A stretch of 64,000 nt of DNA from Synaphobranchus kaupii (taxonomy: Eukaryota; Chordata; Actinopteri; Anguilliformes; Synaphobranchidae). Within the stretch, counting starts at the first letter, position 1. Each line of letters starts with the position of its first letter. Positions 45,132 through 58,157 of this stretch are shown here, in pieces. The position numbers and the translations under genes are program-made. Below the pieces are notes generated by a model, which worked only from the letters and a program-made list of their open reading frames with translations, was not told the origin of the DNA and did no database searches. The stretch is taken from positions 19,941,930 through 20,005,929 of the forward strand of contig CM056383.1 of the NCBI GenBank assembly GCA_029718625.1, in the 5' to 3' direction.

Positions 45132-45993
45132 TCAGGAGGTGTTAAACACACCTGGGCGAGATGCTATTAACCTTCCGATTGTATTAGGGTTTATATGACC
45201 CAAAATGACTTTTAGTTTTTGTATAATTTGTGATTTTCTTCAGCAAACGCCTTTAAGACCTCCTAGAGAATTAGGAAATACTTGTAAGCAAAGATATTTG
45301 TAACTTTTAAAAAATATATATTGACCCGTAACAATGCTTTCACAAATGGCAGTAAAATGCTAATATAATAGGAAGGTTAATGATAAAATAGGAGGTCTGA
45401 AGTTTCTTTCTGTCTCATGACATCTCATTGCTTGCCTTTCTTTCCTCCATGCTGTTCTGGGCCAGGCTGTGATGAGTGATCCAAGAAGGAGTTATTCATT
45501 CTTTCCTTACAGATCACTATATTGCTCTTTCTGTAAGCAGACTGTATTTATCAAATAGCTAATGTTGCAGTAACATGCCTTCCATTTGCCTTTAATAGTG
45601 ATTAACCCTTTCCATATCATGAAACACAGTAGTTTTATTGTGCCTTTGAACGTTTATCTGGTAAGTGATTATTTGAAGAACATCATAACCTCCTGGAAAG
45701 GTGTATTTGAACTATTGAAACAATGTACCTAAGATTAATTAATCTTGCTGTATTATACAAGCTTGTGATCAATTTGATGACCAGAACATAGGAGCAATGA
45801 CTAGTTCTGCTCAATTGTGCAACAAGCTGGTGATATACTGTATATTAAATAATTAGTCTGTTTTTTTTTTTTTTTACAATAATGTCAAAACTCAACAAAA
45901 TGTCTGTTCTGAAAAGAAATCTTTGAAGTGGAAAGCTTCACAGAGGGATGGGAAAATTATAATATCAGCAACCTCCCTTTCTAAAGTAAAACC
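45132..45993 (+). other. intron 1, no feature
   Basis: AT-rich; T-run near 45861-45876. No gene or clear repeat. Confidence 0.35.
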
Positions 45994-45995
45994 TA

Positions 45996-47633
45996 CAGTC
46001 AAGCCGGAAAGTCTCCCCACCCCTTTCACCTTCTCCACGTTTTATTATGTTACAGACATATTCTACAATAGATTGAGTTAATTTTTTGTCTCAAAATTCT
46101 ACACAAAATAGCCCATAATGACAAAGTGAAAACAGGTTTTTAGACATTTGTGCTAATTTATAAAAAATCTAAATGTAAAATATCATATGTACACAAGTGT
46201 GCACACCCTTTGATATGACACCCAAAAGTGAGCTGAGGTGCATTTTGTTTCCACTGATACTGCTTGAGATGTTTCTACAACTTAATTGGAGTCCACCTGT
46301 GATCAATTCAATTGATTGGACATGATTGGAGATTGCCAACACCTGCCTATATAAGGTCCCACAGTTGACAGTGCATGTCAGAGCAAACTCCAAGCCATGG
46401 GGTCAAAGGAATTATCTGCAGACCTCAGAAACAGGATTGTGTCAAGGCATAGATCTGGAGAAGGGTACGGAAAAATCTCTGCAGCTTTACAGGTCCCAAA
46501 GAGCACAGTGGCCACCATCATTCGTAAATGGAAGAAGTTTGGAACCACCAAGAATCTTCCTAGACCTGGCCGCCCGGCCAAACTGAGCAATCGGGGAAGA
46601 CGGGCCTTGGCCAGGGAGGTGAGCAGGGACCCGAGGGTCACTCTGACAGAGCTCCAGCGTATCCTTGTGGAGATGGGAGAACCTTTCAGAAGATCAACCA
46701 TCCGGGCAGCACTCCACCAATCAGGCCTTTATGGTAGTGGCCAGACGGAAGCCCCTCCTTAGTAAAAGGCACATCACAGCCCGCTTGGAGTTTGCCAAAA
46801 GGCACCTAGAGGACTCTCAAACCATGAGAATCAAGATTCTCTGGTCTGATGAAACCAAAATTGAACTTTTTGGCCTGAATACCAAGCGTCACGTCTGGAG
46901 GAAACCAGGCACCGCTCATCACCTGGCTAATACCATCCCTACAGTGAAGCATGGCGGTGGCAGCATCATGATGTGGGGATGTTTTTCAGCAGCGGGAACG
47001 GGGCGACTAGTCCTGATAGAGGGAAAGATGAATGCAACTAAGTACACCAAGATCCTTGAAGAAAACCTGCTCCAGAGTGCTCTGGACCTCAGACTGGGGC
47101 GAAGGTTTACCTTCCAACATGACAATGACCCGAAGCACACAGCCAAGAGAACAAAGGAGTGGCTTCGGAGAAAGTCTGTGCATGTCCTTGAGTGGCCCAG
47201 CCAGAGCCCAGACCTGAATCCAATTGAACATCTGTGGAAAGAGCTGAAAATGGCTGTGTACCGACGCTCCCCATCCAACCTGACGGAGCTTGCAAGGATA
47301 TGCCAAGAGGAATGGGCAAAAATGTCCAGAAACAAGTGTGCCAAGCTTGTAGCTTCTTTCCCAAGATGCCTTGAATCTGTAATCGCTACCAAAGGTGCAG
47401 CAACCAAGTATTAGGCTAAGGGTGTGTACAGATATGTAACCCCTAAATAACCTATTTTTGTCAGTAAAATAAAATTGCATATTTTCTAAAAACCTGTTTT
47501 CACTTCGTCATTATTGGCTATTGTGTGTAGATGTTTGAGGCAAAAAAGTAACTCAATCTATTGTAGTATAAGTCTGTAACGTAATGAAACGTGGAGACGG
47601 TGAAAGGGGTGGGGAGACTTTCCGGCTTGACTG
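45996..47633 (+). mobile_element. nearly complete Tc1-like transposon (1,638 bp)
   Basis: It is flanked by TA (45994-45995 and 47634-47635). The TIRs of about 85 bp or more begin CAGTCAAGCCGGAAAGTCTC and end with the inverse at 47633. The length is typical for Tc1. One transposase gene on the + strand is complete at both ends and carries a single frameshift. It sits in dach1-like intron 1 in the sense direction. The same left terminus occurs in the chimeric relic at 12598. Confidence 0.96.
46397..47414 (+). pseudogene. Tc1-like transposase with one frameshift
   Basis: ATG at 46397 (MGSKELSADLRNRIVSRHRS). The first frame (to 46762) has the HTH (YGKISAALQVPKSTVATIIR), the RPGRPAKLS linker at about residues 55-63 and a second HTH ([15 protein letters not shown]). 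At about 46730-46740 the frame shifts. The catalytic part continues in the frame ending at 47414: [12 protein letters not shown] (first Asp), [27 protein letters not shown] (second Asp) and DLNPIEHLW (Glu), with 34 residues between the last two acids (DD34E). The C-terminus is complete. Total span matches a ~340-residue enzyme. One indel is the only obvious lesion, so this insertion is young or the family was recently active. Confidence 0.94.
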
Positions 47634-47850
47634 TATATGCCACTAGCAGGTGTGTGTTGCATTTAAAATGGAATACTGGAGGAAGTGCCACAGTCAGCCA
47701 CAGGGCAGAGTTTATGTGCTAGAGTTTATCTCACACGTCCCCTTTTTTAGAAGTAGCATGACACGCAAACATGGAAAATATAGAATTGTTTTGCAAACAA
47801 TGCCTATTGGCATGGAGATGGAGTCTGATGATAGATTTGGAGACTTTGTG

Positions 47851-48020
47851 TCTGATTTACTAAGACCTTTAGCATGTACAAACTCTTTTTGCACACGCAA
47901 AACCAATAACGTGACCAATGATTGGTCATTGTATTTGTTGTGCACCAATAATTGGTTGTGTTATTAGTTTTGCGTCTGCTTAAAGGTATTGCACATGCTA
48001 AAGACCTTAGTAAATCAGAC
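47851..48020. mobile_element. MITE with ~28-bp TIRs, hAT-like
   Basis: TCTGATTTACTAAGACCTTT at the left is the inverse of AAAGACCTTAGTAAATCAGA at the right. Flanks ACTTTGTG (47843-47850) and CCTTTGTG (48021-48028) match at 7 of 8, again suggesting an 8-bp duplication. The middle holds a further palindrome (CCAATGATTGG). Non-coding. Confidence 0.82.
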
Positions 48021-48299
48021 CCTTTGTGTCTCCAAGATGCAACCTAGTTTTGTAGATCTCCCATTGAGATTTTATTTTTGCCTCTCCATTCCTTTGGTTT
48101 GTACCATTGGTTTGTACCCTTCTTAACTATTTACCTTATAGTGGGAAGAAGTATCTTTATTTTCTATTTGTTTGTAACCATCTCCTGACATTTGTCTGGT
48201 TTCTTCTCAGAGTTGTCTGTCCCCATAGTGGTGGATGATGCATGTGTCTTACCAAATATTTGTACCCCAGTGAATCAGGAAGCCAAGGATGACCACAAT

Positions 48300-48541
48300 C
48301 CCTAAGATTGAGAGTTAATAACCTGCTATATCAGCCAATTTATTTTTGTTGCATTCTATTTTAAAAAATTATGTTTTTAAAATCTGTTAAAAATATTTTC
48401 CTTTGAGCAACGCATTAGCATAAAATAATATACTGTTCCTATTTTTTGAGCATACAAATAAAGCTCATTGCCAGTATTGTTTATTCTATACAGCCTTCAT
48501 TGGTCGTATTTATCCAGGGTTTGAATCATTTTGGAGGGCAC
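48300..48541. mobile_element. Tc1-like end fragment
   Basis: The right end TTTTGGAGGGCACTG before TA (48542-48543) matches the Tc1-type terminus also seen at 43633-43645. About 240 bp of AT-rich sequence precede it. No transposase is present. The left limit is approximate. Confidence 0.5.
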
Positions 48542-48543
48542 TG

Positions 48544-50534
48544 TAAATCTACCACAAATCTTACAACAATGGATGCAGAAGGGAGACATTAATGGTGTAA
48601 GGCGAAGGACTGATTTTAATACCACTGTTTCTGGGCAAGTCTGCTGTATGAACTCTCGAAGGCTGCTCATTTGTATGCCACTCTTAAGGTTTCTTTTTGG
48701 GGGCGCTCTAAGTGCCACAAAGCTTTAATTGTAAGCATTTACATTTTGCAATTAAAATGAGGCCTTTCTGCTCAAGGGAACGAATGATGAGTCTTTGATG
48801 TACTTTGATCAGTTTAGATGTATTGTATTCTGAGGAGTGTGAAGATGCACAATATATTCCAGATATTGAATTGACATACCCCGTTCACCTTTGAAGATTA
48901 TAGCATTTCCTGCTTAAAGCATTGAAATTCAATCCCTTGAAAGCCCCTGATGTAATATAGATTTTTAACTATGGACCTGAAGTGGACAAACAGGATTATA
49001 GAGGGCTCTTTCTCAGCTGAGTATGACCAAGAATATTGTGATGTTTTATTTCTGATTTTGCAAGAATTGTGTTTCTTGAAATGTAAAAATAATTCAGACT
49101 GATAATAACAGATAAGTCTGTAGATGTGTGGGATACCAGTACTGTACATGAGATGAGACTGCATATTTCAGAAATGTATGAAAAGATAGCTTTTTGTAAT
49201 ATGTGTTTTATTAATTTTAGATGGCAAGTCATTGAAGTTTTACAATGTGTTACTTTTGTGCTCTGAAGAAATCATGCAGTCTTGAAAGAAACGCTCGCTA
49301 CAATGGAATGCAACTTTAGGGGATGCATCTACACTTTGACTGGAGTCGGAGGGTTTAATGAACAGGAATCAGCATTCCGGATGACCCTTCTTTTAGCTGT
49401 GGAACAATTGGTAATGATGACATGACATGCAGAACAATGTCGTATCTTCTAGGAAATCTGTTTTTAGTGTTCTTCCTACATTCAAACTACTCTTTTTAAA
49501 AGCACAGCGAAGAATAAGTAGTCAACTCTAAAACACAAACGATCGTCAGTTAAAATGACCAATGAACTGTCTGGTGCAAATGTAAGAGTTGATTTGAATT
49601 ATTGAACTCTTCATTTACTTGGTACTGCCAGTTGGCATGCATCACTGAGGTTCCACAAAATGTTATCGGCAAGCGAAAGCAAACATTTTTGGTTTTTATT
49701 AAATCTCTTCTTATCAGACACAATCAAATCTCACTTGATACGTGCTGATTTTCAACATTATTTGTTGTTACTGCAGATGCAACGCTGACAGATCCTGGCA
49801 GAGTGTTGTTCGTGAATTTGAGAACTTTCCAGAAAATGAAATCTCTCAGTGAGGAAATGAAGAGATGTAGCTCAGTTTTTTTCTCTGAAAGATCAAATTA
49901 AATTCTGCTTTCATTGAGGATCTTTTAAGATTAAGTTTAAGATTTTTGCTTAACAAGTTTATTGGATGTCTGTGAGATTTCATTTATTTATTAATTTGTT
50001 TTCTTAATCTTGAGAAGATGAACTCTAAAGTTTGGATTCAAATTTGGCCTTAACTTTGACTCACAGTTAACATCGGGCCTCATTCACGAAACATGTGTAT
50101 GATCAGATTTTCTTGTTACAGTAATGCATGTGTTGATCTTAGTTAACACTCATAAACCTTAATAAACACATTAATTAACTGAAATTTTATGTTTTGTATA
50201 TTTTTAATGTTTACTACTGTATTGATGTTACCTGGTGTCACTTATTGTAAAGTGTTACCACAATATGCTTACTTTTTATTTCTGTTCAAAGTTAAGGACA
50301 ATGTTTTATTGAGTCTGGGCCTAAAATGGTCCATTGGTATTGTGGTTTTCATCACCACTCTTTGCCCTTCATTGATATAAAGTTCAACCAGGCATTTCCT
50401 CTGATTTTCCCTTTTAATTGTACAATGAGCAGGTTCATAAGATTTCACACTAAGGCATATCATGATGGCTGTGTTAGTTTCACAACACAAACCAGGGATT
50501 GGTAAATAGAATGAACAACCAATCTGATTTATAC
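48544..50534 (+). other. intron 1, no gene
   Basis: No exon or clear repeat. Short ORFs (48531-48728 and others) lack domains. Confidence 0.35.
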
Positions 50535-50735
50535 ATTTTTGCATAATGGACTTACGACTACAATATTGTAGGTTTGGTTTCCAGGTAGGGATGCTGCCTT
50601 TGTACCCTTGAGCAAGGTACTTGACCTCAATGACTTCGGTTAATATCCAGGTGCATAAATGGATTGAACATAAAAACAATAAAAGTCGCTCTGGATGATT
50701 GCATCTGCTAAATGCCTAAAATGTAAATGTAACAT
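50535..50735 (+). mobile_element. tRNA-derived SINE
   Basis: A B-box-like GTAGGTTTGGTTTCCAGGTA (50568-50587), CCCTTGAGCAAGGTACTTGA (50607-50626), AGTCGCTCTGGATGATTGC (50684-50702) and a 3' end CTGCTAAATGCC plus TAAATGTAA-like tail. Same family type as 14080-14290. Confidence 0.82.
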
Positions 50736-52422
50736 TTGACTTGTAATGCAAGTGGTTTTTGCCATTTATCACACATGTAAATTAGACTGGGATTTAATTT
50801 TGTGATTTAATCATCTCTGTACAATACACAGTCTAGGTTATCTCTCTGTGTTAAGTGTTGATATTGAGAACATCACTGTATAGTTTATGAATTTCCCATC
50901 TTGAATAACATCCTTTTGTCCCAATACGATTTCCCTGTAGAATCCTAGTTATATACTCATATCTAAAGTACAAAACTCAATAGAAATGCCATGGTAAGGC
51001 CAGGATCAGTTTGTTTATGGACAGAGCATGGATCTGATTTTGGTTTTAAAGCATCCTTATCTCTCGTTGCCGTTCTTGCTTTTTTGTTCCCTGTACTGCA
51101 TAAGTGTGGCTGTCCTTTTAAAGGTAGCATCACTTGTCAGACTTTTTAAAATGAATGGTACTATGTGCCTGGGCAAGTGGACCATCTGATGTCAGATAAG
51201 TGCACCAAAGTTCTGTGAATGTGCTTTGCTAATCAGCCAATGGCTAATTACTTCTTCTGATGAATTATGATCTTGCGTATGCTGGGCTCCAATTGGAGGT
51301 GGTGATTCAAGCCAACTCAGCCATTACACTGGAAATACACGTAACATAAATACTGGATAAATCACACTGCAACCAATTAGATTGCAGGACCCCGATCTCA
51401 CAAGCTGTAAACTTCCATTTGCAGGACCTCAATAGTGTTGTGGTGCCCATTTTTAAAGGGATTAGAAAGGTTTCAGGGAATGAAAATAGTAAATTAAAAC
51501 AAACAAAATTTTTCATGGAACAAAAACTAAAATGAATTCACTTTCAAGTGTTCCGGAGAGAAAATGTTATTGTAAGAGTATGTAAACCGGTTAATAACAT
51601 TATGTTTTGTTCCAGTTGTTTTTTTCTTTCCAGGCTACAGTCCAATCTGTTAAATATCATTCTCTCAGGTACTGTAACTGGAAACAGATTTTTTATTATG
51701 GGTAATATAGCCTACATAGACGAAAAAGAGTGACAAAGCAATAGGCTACTTCCTGTTTTTTATTTTCGTCACCCTTATCTATTTTCAAATGAAATGCTGG
51801 ATTTTTTTTTTTTGCGCTAAACTAATGTTTTTACTCTGCACTAAAACAGTAGGGTTAGCATATTGAAAAAAGGGATAGGATATTGGAAACACATTTGAGG
51901 ATATCATTAACAGTTTTCAGATGATAAAGTAATGATATATATCAAATAATAATATAGGTAACCTACCCCAATAGGGATGACTTACATAGATGTCTGCACA
52001 CCTTCTTTGCCAACTGCCGGCTATTTTCTCTGTTTATAAGTTTTACAAGAGTACTGAAACAAATGCCACATCAGCACGGTAACAGCACCCCCCACTGCCC
52101 CTACTGCCCAAGGCTATGATATAATTTGTCATTGCTGGCTTTAGGCCCAAAGGACTCCACAGAAAGCACCTTTCAGTAAGGCGTGTCGGTAATAATTAGT
52201 AGTTACGAATTTTGGCCTTGTTTACTGTTGCTTTGACAACACTTTCACAGTTTTGTTGCACTTTCCTTGTGACATCGCCATGAGAACGTTATTAACTGGT
52301 TTTTACATTTCATACTAAATGTTATTACATTAAGTTATGTGGGCTGAATGCTGGAACGGAAACATTATACCGTTTTTTTTTTTTAACTAAATTAAAAATC
52401 ATTAGCATTTGTATGACTCCTA
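50736..52422 (+). other. intron 1, no gene
   Basis: AT-rich, no supported feature; T-runs at about 51801-51813 and 52373-52384. Confidence 0.35.
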
Positions 52423-54334
52423 GGGCCCTATCTTACACCCAGCGCAAAGCGGCGCTAACCCAAACGCAAGTGTCTTTGCTATCTTACACCCGGCGCTAGG
52501 TTCATTATAATGCCTAACGCTTACGTCCTTTAACTAGCATGTATTCTTGCGCCCATTACAAGTGAACTGGGCGTGTTGGTCTTAAGATGAGGAGTGGCCA
52601 GGATTCTTTTTGGCGTATTGCTATCTTGAGCAAGCAGAAAGCGCTTGCACTAGAACCACCACAAACCTGGTCTAAAGTCATGTCGCAGTTGTTTACATGT
52701 TATTTTAACAGCGCATATAAGTGCATCTACATAGGCGTGTGCACAACGCGTGTACCCTCCTGTCTGTTACACACAGGGGCGCGCACAAGCATGACTAAAA
52801 TATCTAGATCACAATGTGAAATACTATTATTGTGTAGGCTATATCAAAAATGCATAATAATAAAAGGTTCCATAGGTCCACATACCTTTCCCTCGGCGAA
52901 GGGAAACGATGCCACATTACATTGCTCTCAGCCCACTCCATCAACATCCAGGCGATGTGCGATGGTACGGGACAATGGCTATCCATTAAAAAGGAGCTGA
53001 TAATACCTATATCAAGCCTAATGCGCGAATTGTCATTTACACCTAATGCGTGAATTGTCATTCAATGGAAAACTCGCGCACTGCAATAGACGGACTTTTG
53101 AGTTCTGAAAATGCGCTTCAGACATCATTACAATACAGCTCTGTTTATCTAGAATACAGCCTGTAAGTAAATAGAATGGTTTGTGACTGAAAAAAGTTCA
53201 AAACCTTGTCCAGTGAATATTGCTTTTATTGTTTTTCAAATAGCCTAGGCTACAGCGGATTCGCTGTGCATACATAAGGTTTTTTCAATAGCCTATGGTT
53301 AAAAAACGGAGATAAATGTCATCATGTTAACTGAATTGTAACCTTAGCTATTCATCGTCCTTCATATTTTTTTAATTACAGTGACAAGGTTTCCATACCC
53401 TCAGCTTATTAAAACCCCGCTGATTTCACCTGTTATTCCATAACTGAACAAAAGATTTTAAAGAGAACTAAGCGGCTAATTAGAAACGAAATTTGCAGCA
53501 CGTTACAAAATTAATTTACAATTAATTTTAATGCCATTATCTGCATGTGCGCTTTACAGGAGCAGGTCTGTTTCCTCTGCTGTAAATCACACTTTTCACG
53601 GTCTTCCTGGGAAAGTGGATCGTTTTAAAGCATTACGCTACCAGTAAAATAGGTTGGTCGCATTTCCATAAGCAGGACATTATAAAATAAGGGAATATAT
53701 GCTAAACCTATGGGTTGCCAACCTGACAGATTTATTATATTTAGTGTCATCATTAAGGCAAATTAACGTTATTTATGTTATTAATCAAAATTAGAATGCA
53801 GGTAGCCTAATGATAAAGGATGAAGCTTGAACATGAGTTCATTGCATAATCAAATGCAATTCGTTAAACAAGCAGGCTAATTTGGCGTTTTCTAAGGTGA
53901 GACGGAAGCAATTGGTTGCTTATTCTCAGCTGTTGCAGGTGCTTTTAACGAAATTTAACCGCATATATTTTGTAAACAGCACTGTCAGGAATTACCGGGA
54001 ACTCATAATGGTTAGCCCGAATAATATTGATCATAGGCAACTATTGATCCATATAGCCTATTCCTTGATCGCACTAAACACGCACGAGCATGTCTGTTTC
54101 GCCATCATAAGCAATCCGCCAAGGTGGAAAAGCAGGCTTTTAAAGGGAATGGGATATAACATTTTGATTGGTTTATTGCATGTCACGCCCAAGACACACC
54201 TATAATTAATGAAGAGACTAGGTTCAGCCCAGTTGCAGCTTGCGCTGTGCTTAGCGCCCAAAAAACACGCCGTTAAAATAGCAAAATTGGACTTGGACAC
54301 GCCCTAAATGGACTTAGCGCCATGCGCCATGCGC
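52423..54334 (+). mobile_element. large non-autonomous DNA transposon, copy 1 (right end lost)
   Basis: Starts GGGCCCTATCTTACACC and is collinear and highly similar (small indels only) to 61380-63547 through the phrase GACTTAGCGCCATGCGC at about 54312-54328. There it breaks off, lacking the last ~37 bp and the right TIR. It has one and a fraction copies of the 51-bp unit that is amplified in copy 2. It has no transposase; the ORFs at 52587-53000 and 53882-54205 have no domain and are merely shared by descent with copy 2. Confidence 0.88.
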
Positions 54335-55500
54335 TGTAAACATGTTTGTATGCCTACCTTATAATGAAACTTATTCATGCATTCTGTTATTTCAACAATT
54401 CTGAAATAATATTGTATATCATAAGAAACTGGCCGTCTAAGAAAAGAAAAGCGTCTTTGTGCTGCCCCTAATGGTTTAAATTTCCTTTCTGCTCCCCACA
54501 CTGCCCCCGCCCCAATCATGATGTCAGAGTACCTCTTTGGAGGTACCTCTATGACATATGGATAATTGTTGTCGCCCACAACGGAAACAGCCGGCACCTG
54601 ATTGGTTAGACTCGCTATGTTACTTTCGTTTCGCCTCCACGTTTTTAAACCGGAACAACGTGGCATCTTGTTCAATTCTCTTATTCCACCTAAATAGTCC
54701 ACTAAAATATGTTTCTGAAAATATTTGAATAGGCCATGCAGTTAGATAGGCCCACCCCTCTCCCTCGCTCATCCCACAAAGTATTTTTCAAAATTGTGTA
54801 GTAGGCGGAGACAGGCTGAGACAGTGGGTGTAATTACTCTTTAATATAAACTCAGGGGCACCCACACAACACCCTAGTGTTTTAAATGTACACCAACAGT
54901 GTTAGATTTACACCAACATGCTGTGCATGTGCACTTGTCTCTAACTAGGATATTGCATTACTTGTTGAAAGGATTAATGCATTTATCTGAAATTAGCGTG
55001 CCACACATTTGTCTTTAACAGTCTACAAAAGCAGTTTTTCTTCACCACTTTACTGCAACCCATTTTTCTTGGACATGTGGAATGCAACAGGAAATGCTTA
55101 TTTCCTATTTTTAGTCCCTGGGGTCCGCATTTATGTTGATCTTTCCTTCCAAAAGGAAACCAGTCTGAAATACATGCCTTTTATAGAAGCATTGTATTTT
55201 TACCATTTCAGCAATTCTAAAGTCATGGAAGTATTTTCTTAGAGCAGGTCATAGCCTGACTACAACTGTGCTCTGTTGCAATTATGTGCAGAGTGCACAC
55301 ATAATTTTAGTGCAACTAAATACAAAATAAACCAATACACGCAAAAAATGCCAAGTTACTCAGGCATACAAAGCAATGTCTGTAAGTCATGAATTAAAAT
55401 GTTCAAAATCTAGGCCCGCTGTTAATTTGACTGTTTTTACATCCTGACTCATTTTCCTATTGAACGCTATGGAAAAATAAGCTAGGAGGAACAACCATGG
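54335..55500 (+). other. intron 1; GC-richer patch
   Basis: About 54430-54740 is more GC- and CpG-rich than its neighbours, with a CACCTGATTGG E-box/CCAAT-like phrase, but no exon is recognised. About 54870-54920 has TACACCAACAGTGTTAGATT-type phrases typical of dispersed fish repeats. Confidence 0.3.
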
Positions 55501-55502
55501 TC

Positions 55503-55690
55503 TGTCCATATCTACTGCATACGTGGCAGCAGAGTGATGGTTTGAGGCTCGTTTGATACCTCAGACCATTTAAATGCAGAGAGGTTATAGGTTATATCAC
55601 TTGAAATACCTGAAAATAAGATATCAAGAGTCTTTTAACGTTGTTGGGTCACAGACATCATGAAGTCATGACATGCAAAGGATATGCAAC
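55503..55690. repeat. dispersed repeat, second copy of 43239-43510
   Basis: Shares CATATCTACTGCATA, GATGGTTTGAGGCTCGTTTG and GTTGTTGGGTCACAGACATC with the other copy in the same orientation and lacks its middle ~110 bp. Probably Tc1-derived. Confidence 0.8.
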
Positions 55691-55739
55691 CAAATATTTA
55701 ATATGATGACTTTATTTAAGTTTATATTAATTTAATTAT

Positions 55740-55973
55740 TTTACTATATTTTTGGTCCCCTAAAATGGGGGGACTATGTATAAAAATACAATTGCTACAA
55801 TTGCTACACCGTTCAGCCAATATGGATGTAAAAACCCTCAAATTAAAGCTGAAAGTCTGCAATTTAACCTCATAGTTCTCACCTCACTGTTCCATTTAAA
55901 ATCCAATGTACTGGAGTACAGAGCCAAAACAACAAAAATTGTGTCACTGTCCAAATACCTATGGACCTGACTG
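55740..55973. mobile_element. Tc1-like terminal fragment
   Basis: The terminus GTCACTGTCCAAATACCTAT then GGACCTGACTG, followed by TA (55974-55975), is a typical Tc1-like end in fish. The preceding ~200 bp (ATTAAAGCTGAAAGTCTGCA and so on) is the matching subterminal DNA. It may form one element with 55503-55690. No transposase is seen. Confidence 0.75.
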
Positions 55974-55975
55974 TA

Positions 55976-58021
55976 AGTGTTGAATGATTGTTTTCACTCA
56001 AACTCCATGAAATAATTGCTACACAGACACATTGCTATGCATCGTTTGTAAGCACATATACTGTACTGTAGGTTGAAGATTGGAATTTAGCTTCCTTCCC
56101 TGTTAGCTGTGCTTCCAGACTCATTCCAGCTGAATGATGCCGTTCCGTATTCTTGTGAAACTGTACTGCACAAGTAGTAGCTGAGAATATCTGAAAGCAA
56201 AGAAAATAAGTAAATAAGCTTGAGATAAAAAGTATATTTTTGGGAGAATTAAGTATAATGAACTGGGTGTACATAAACAGTGTGGAGATAAACAAACATT
56301 CCAAAATAAGAATTGTGTCTTCTTGGTCCAAGAACACACAGAGTGATATTTAATAAAGTTTAGCTGTAATGCTGTCCTTCCATAAATACACATTAACTAA
56401 GAATAAACTTTCTGCTTGGAATATGTTAATAATCATATGACACATGGCCCAAGAGAGAAATGGTTCAACTAAGGTCGTGAAACTAAGCAATATGTTTTTC
56501 ATAGAAATGCTGGATAAGGTTTTAATGTCTTGCATTTTATTTTGTGTTTTTCAGTGGGTGAAAATCGAGAAAATGAGTAATTAACCGAAAAGTAGCACTT
56601 TATCACGTTTTATTTATAGAATTAGGGATTGAATCGAGGCCTGACACACTGCTGAGAACATTCACACTTTCTCTCTCTCTCTTCTCTCTCACATACAAAG
56701 ACACACACACACACACACGCCCGCATGTACAAGGAATATGAGAAACATGGCAGTGGAATAACTTGAGTGAGATTGCCTAGTGTCACTCTGTTAACCAATC
56801 CAGACAGTTATCTTAAAAATCAATGAAACACACCATCTGTTTTTTTCCCTCAATATTGAGCTCAAAAAATGTCTTTAATCTTTGATCATTGACTTGGATA
56901 CAGTACCACATTTACAAACTTGGAAGATATATGAAAACACTAACATAAATTATTCTGAGCATACATAGTGATTGATAACACATGTTCATGCTGGTTATTC
57001 CATTATATTATCAAACATTATACAGAAGACTGTATTAGGTATCTATACTTTATCAACGTACAACATCTGTAGCTTGTTGTTATCACTATCTGGCTATTGA
57101 GCCATAATATTAACTTTATGGCAGCTAGCTTGTGGTATATAACTATAAATCATAGCTGACATGTGATGGAAGGGTAACTTGCTTAGTTTACATTATTCAT
57201 ATGGTAAAATTGCTTGTCAGCTAACTGGAATGTGAGGCTGTAATACAGCCCTAATGAGCTAACACAGGGTGTCTCAGTGAAGACATAGCCAGAGGTCTTC
57301 AGATAAATGCATAGCTACAATTTATATTTACAGCTGCTTTTGTGTTCCACATAGCATAGCCAGCAAGGCTGCTGTCCTAGTCCTATCCCTACCCCTAGCC
57401 CTTACCCTAAACCTGAATGTGTGCCATAAACCTGTGCTCTTGCCCTGAAGTTATACTGTAACTGTGTCTCAGGTGCATGTTCAAGATTTTCAACTTCACT
57501 ACATCTATATTTTAAGTCTTTCAATGTTATAATGTTCATATGCATCACTTCCTAGAATGCATTGAACACATACGTATATATTCTTGGTGTTCTGATTGGC
57601 TGAAAGCCTCTTTACCCCAATTGTCATATAAGATGACTGCGCTGTAATGTGCTGTATTTAAACAGGATTCACAACTATAAATACAAAGAAAATGCTAATA
57701 ATACAGTGTGAAAATGAGAAAAACTGTCAAATATTTTATGTATATATGAAACTGGGACTGATGTCGAACACGGACTGGTAAACTGGCTTTTGTACATTGC
57801 CAGAATTAACATGGACAATCATGCATATATAACATTTATATATTTTTTTATTAGGGAACAAAGTTAGGGGAATATGCATTTGTGTGACCCTGGGAGATTA
57901 AATATCACTGGCATATTTCACATTTACAAAAATGTATGAAATCCAGTGTTAATTAATTTCTGTCATCAAAATGTTTTGTTATTCATCAGCGGCTTATCTA
58001 TCTGTGTGATGTGGTCCTGTG
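55976..58021 (+). other. intron 1, no gene; short telomere-like run
   Basis: CT and CA microsatellites at 56672-56718. A degenerate CCCTAA/CCCTA-like run lies at 57384-57411. Otherwise AT-rich with no feature. Confidence 0.4.
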
Positions 58022-58157
58022 TTCGTAAAGCCGGCCAGAGCTGGAGTGCTGATATAGGATCATTTCTGGCATTTAGCTCCTAATGGATAATGTTTGGGTA
58101 TGGACAGGGGAAACCTGATCCTAGAGTGGTGATCCTACTCGGAGACAATTTATGAAT
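58022..58157. mobile_element. MITE, about 136 bp
   Basis: TTCGTAAAGCCGGCCAGAGC then GGAGTGCTGATATAGGATCA at the left is inverted, with mismatches, as TGATCCTAGAGTGGTGATCC then TACTCGGAGACAATTTATGA at the right. Non-coding, diverged, no target duplication resolved. Confidence 0.7.

Noticed and set aside
46919..47480. Long antisense ORFs across the Tc1 transposase
   Set aside because: The + strand encodes a clear DD34E transposase; the antisense frames have no domain.
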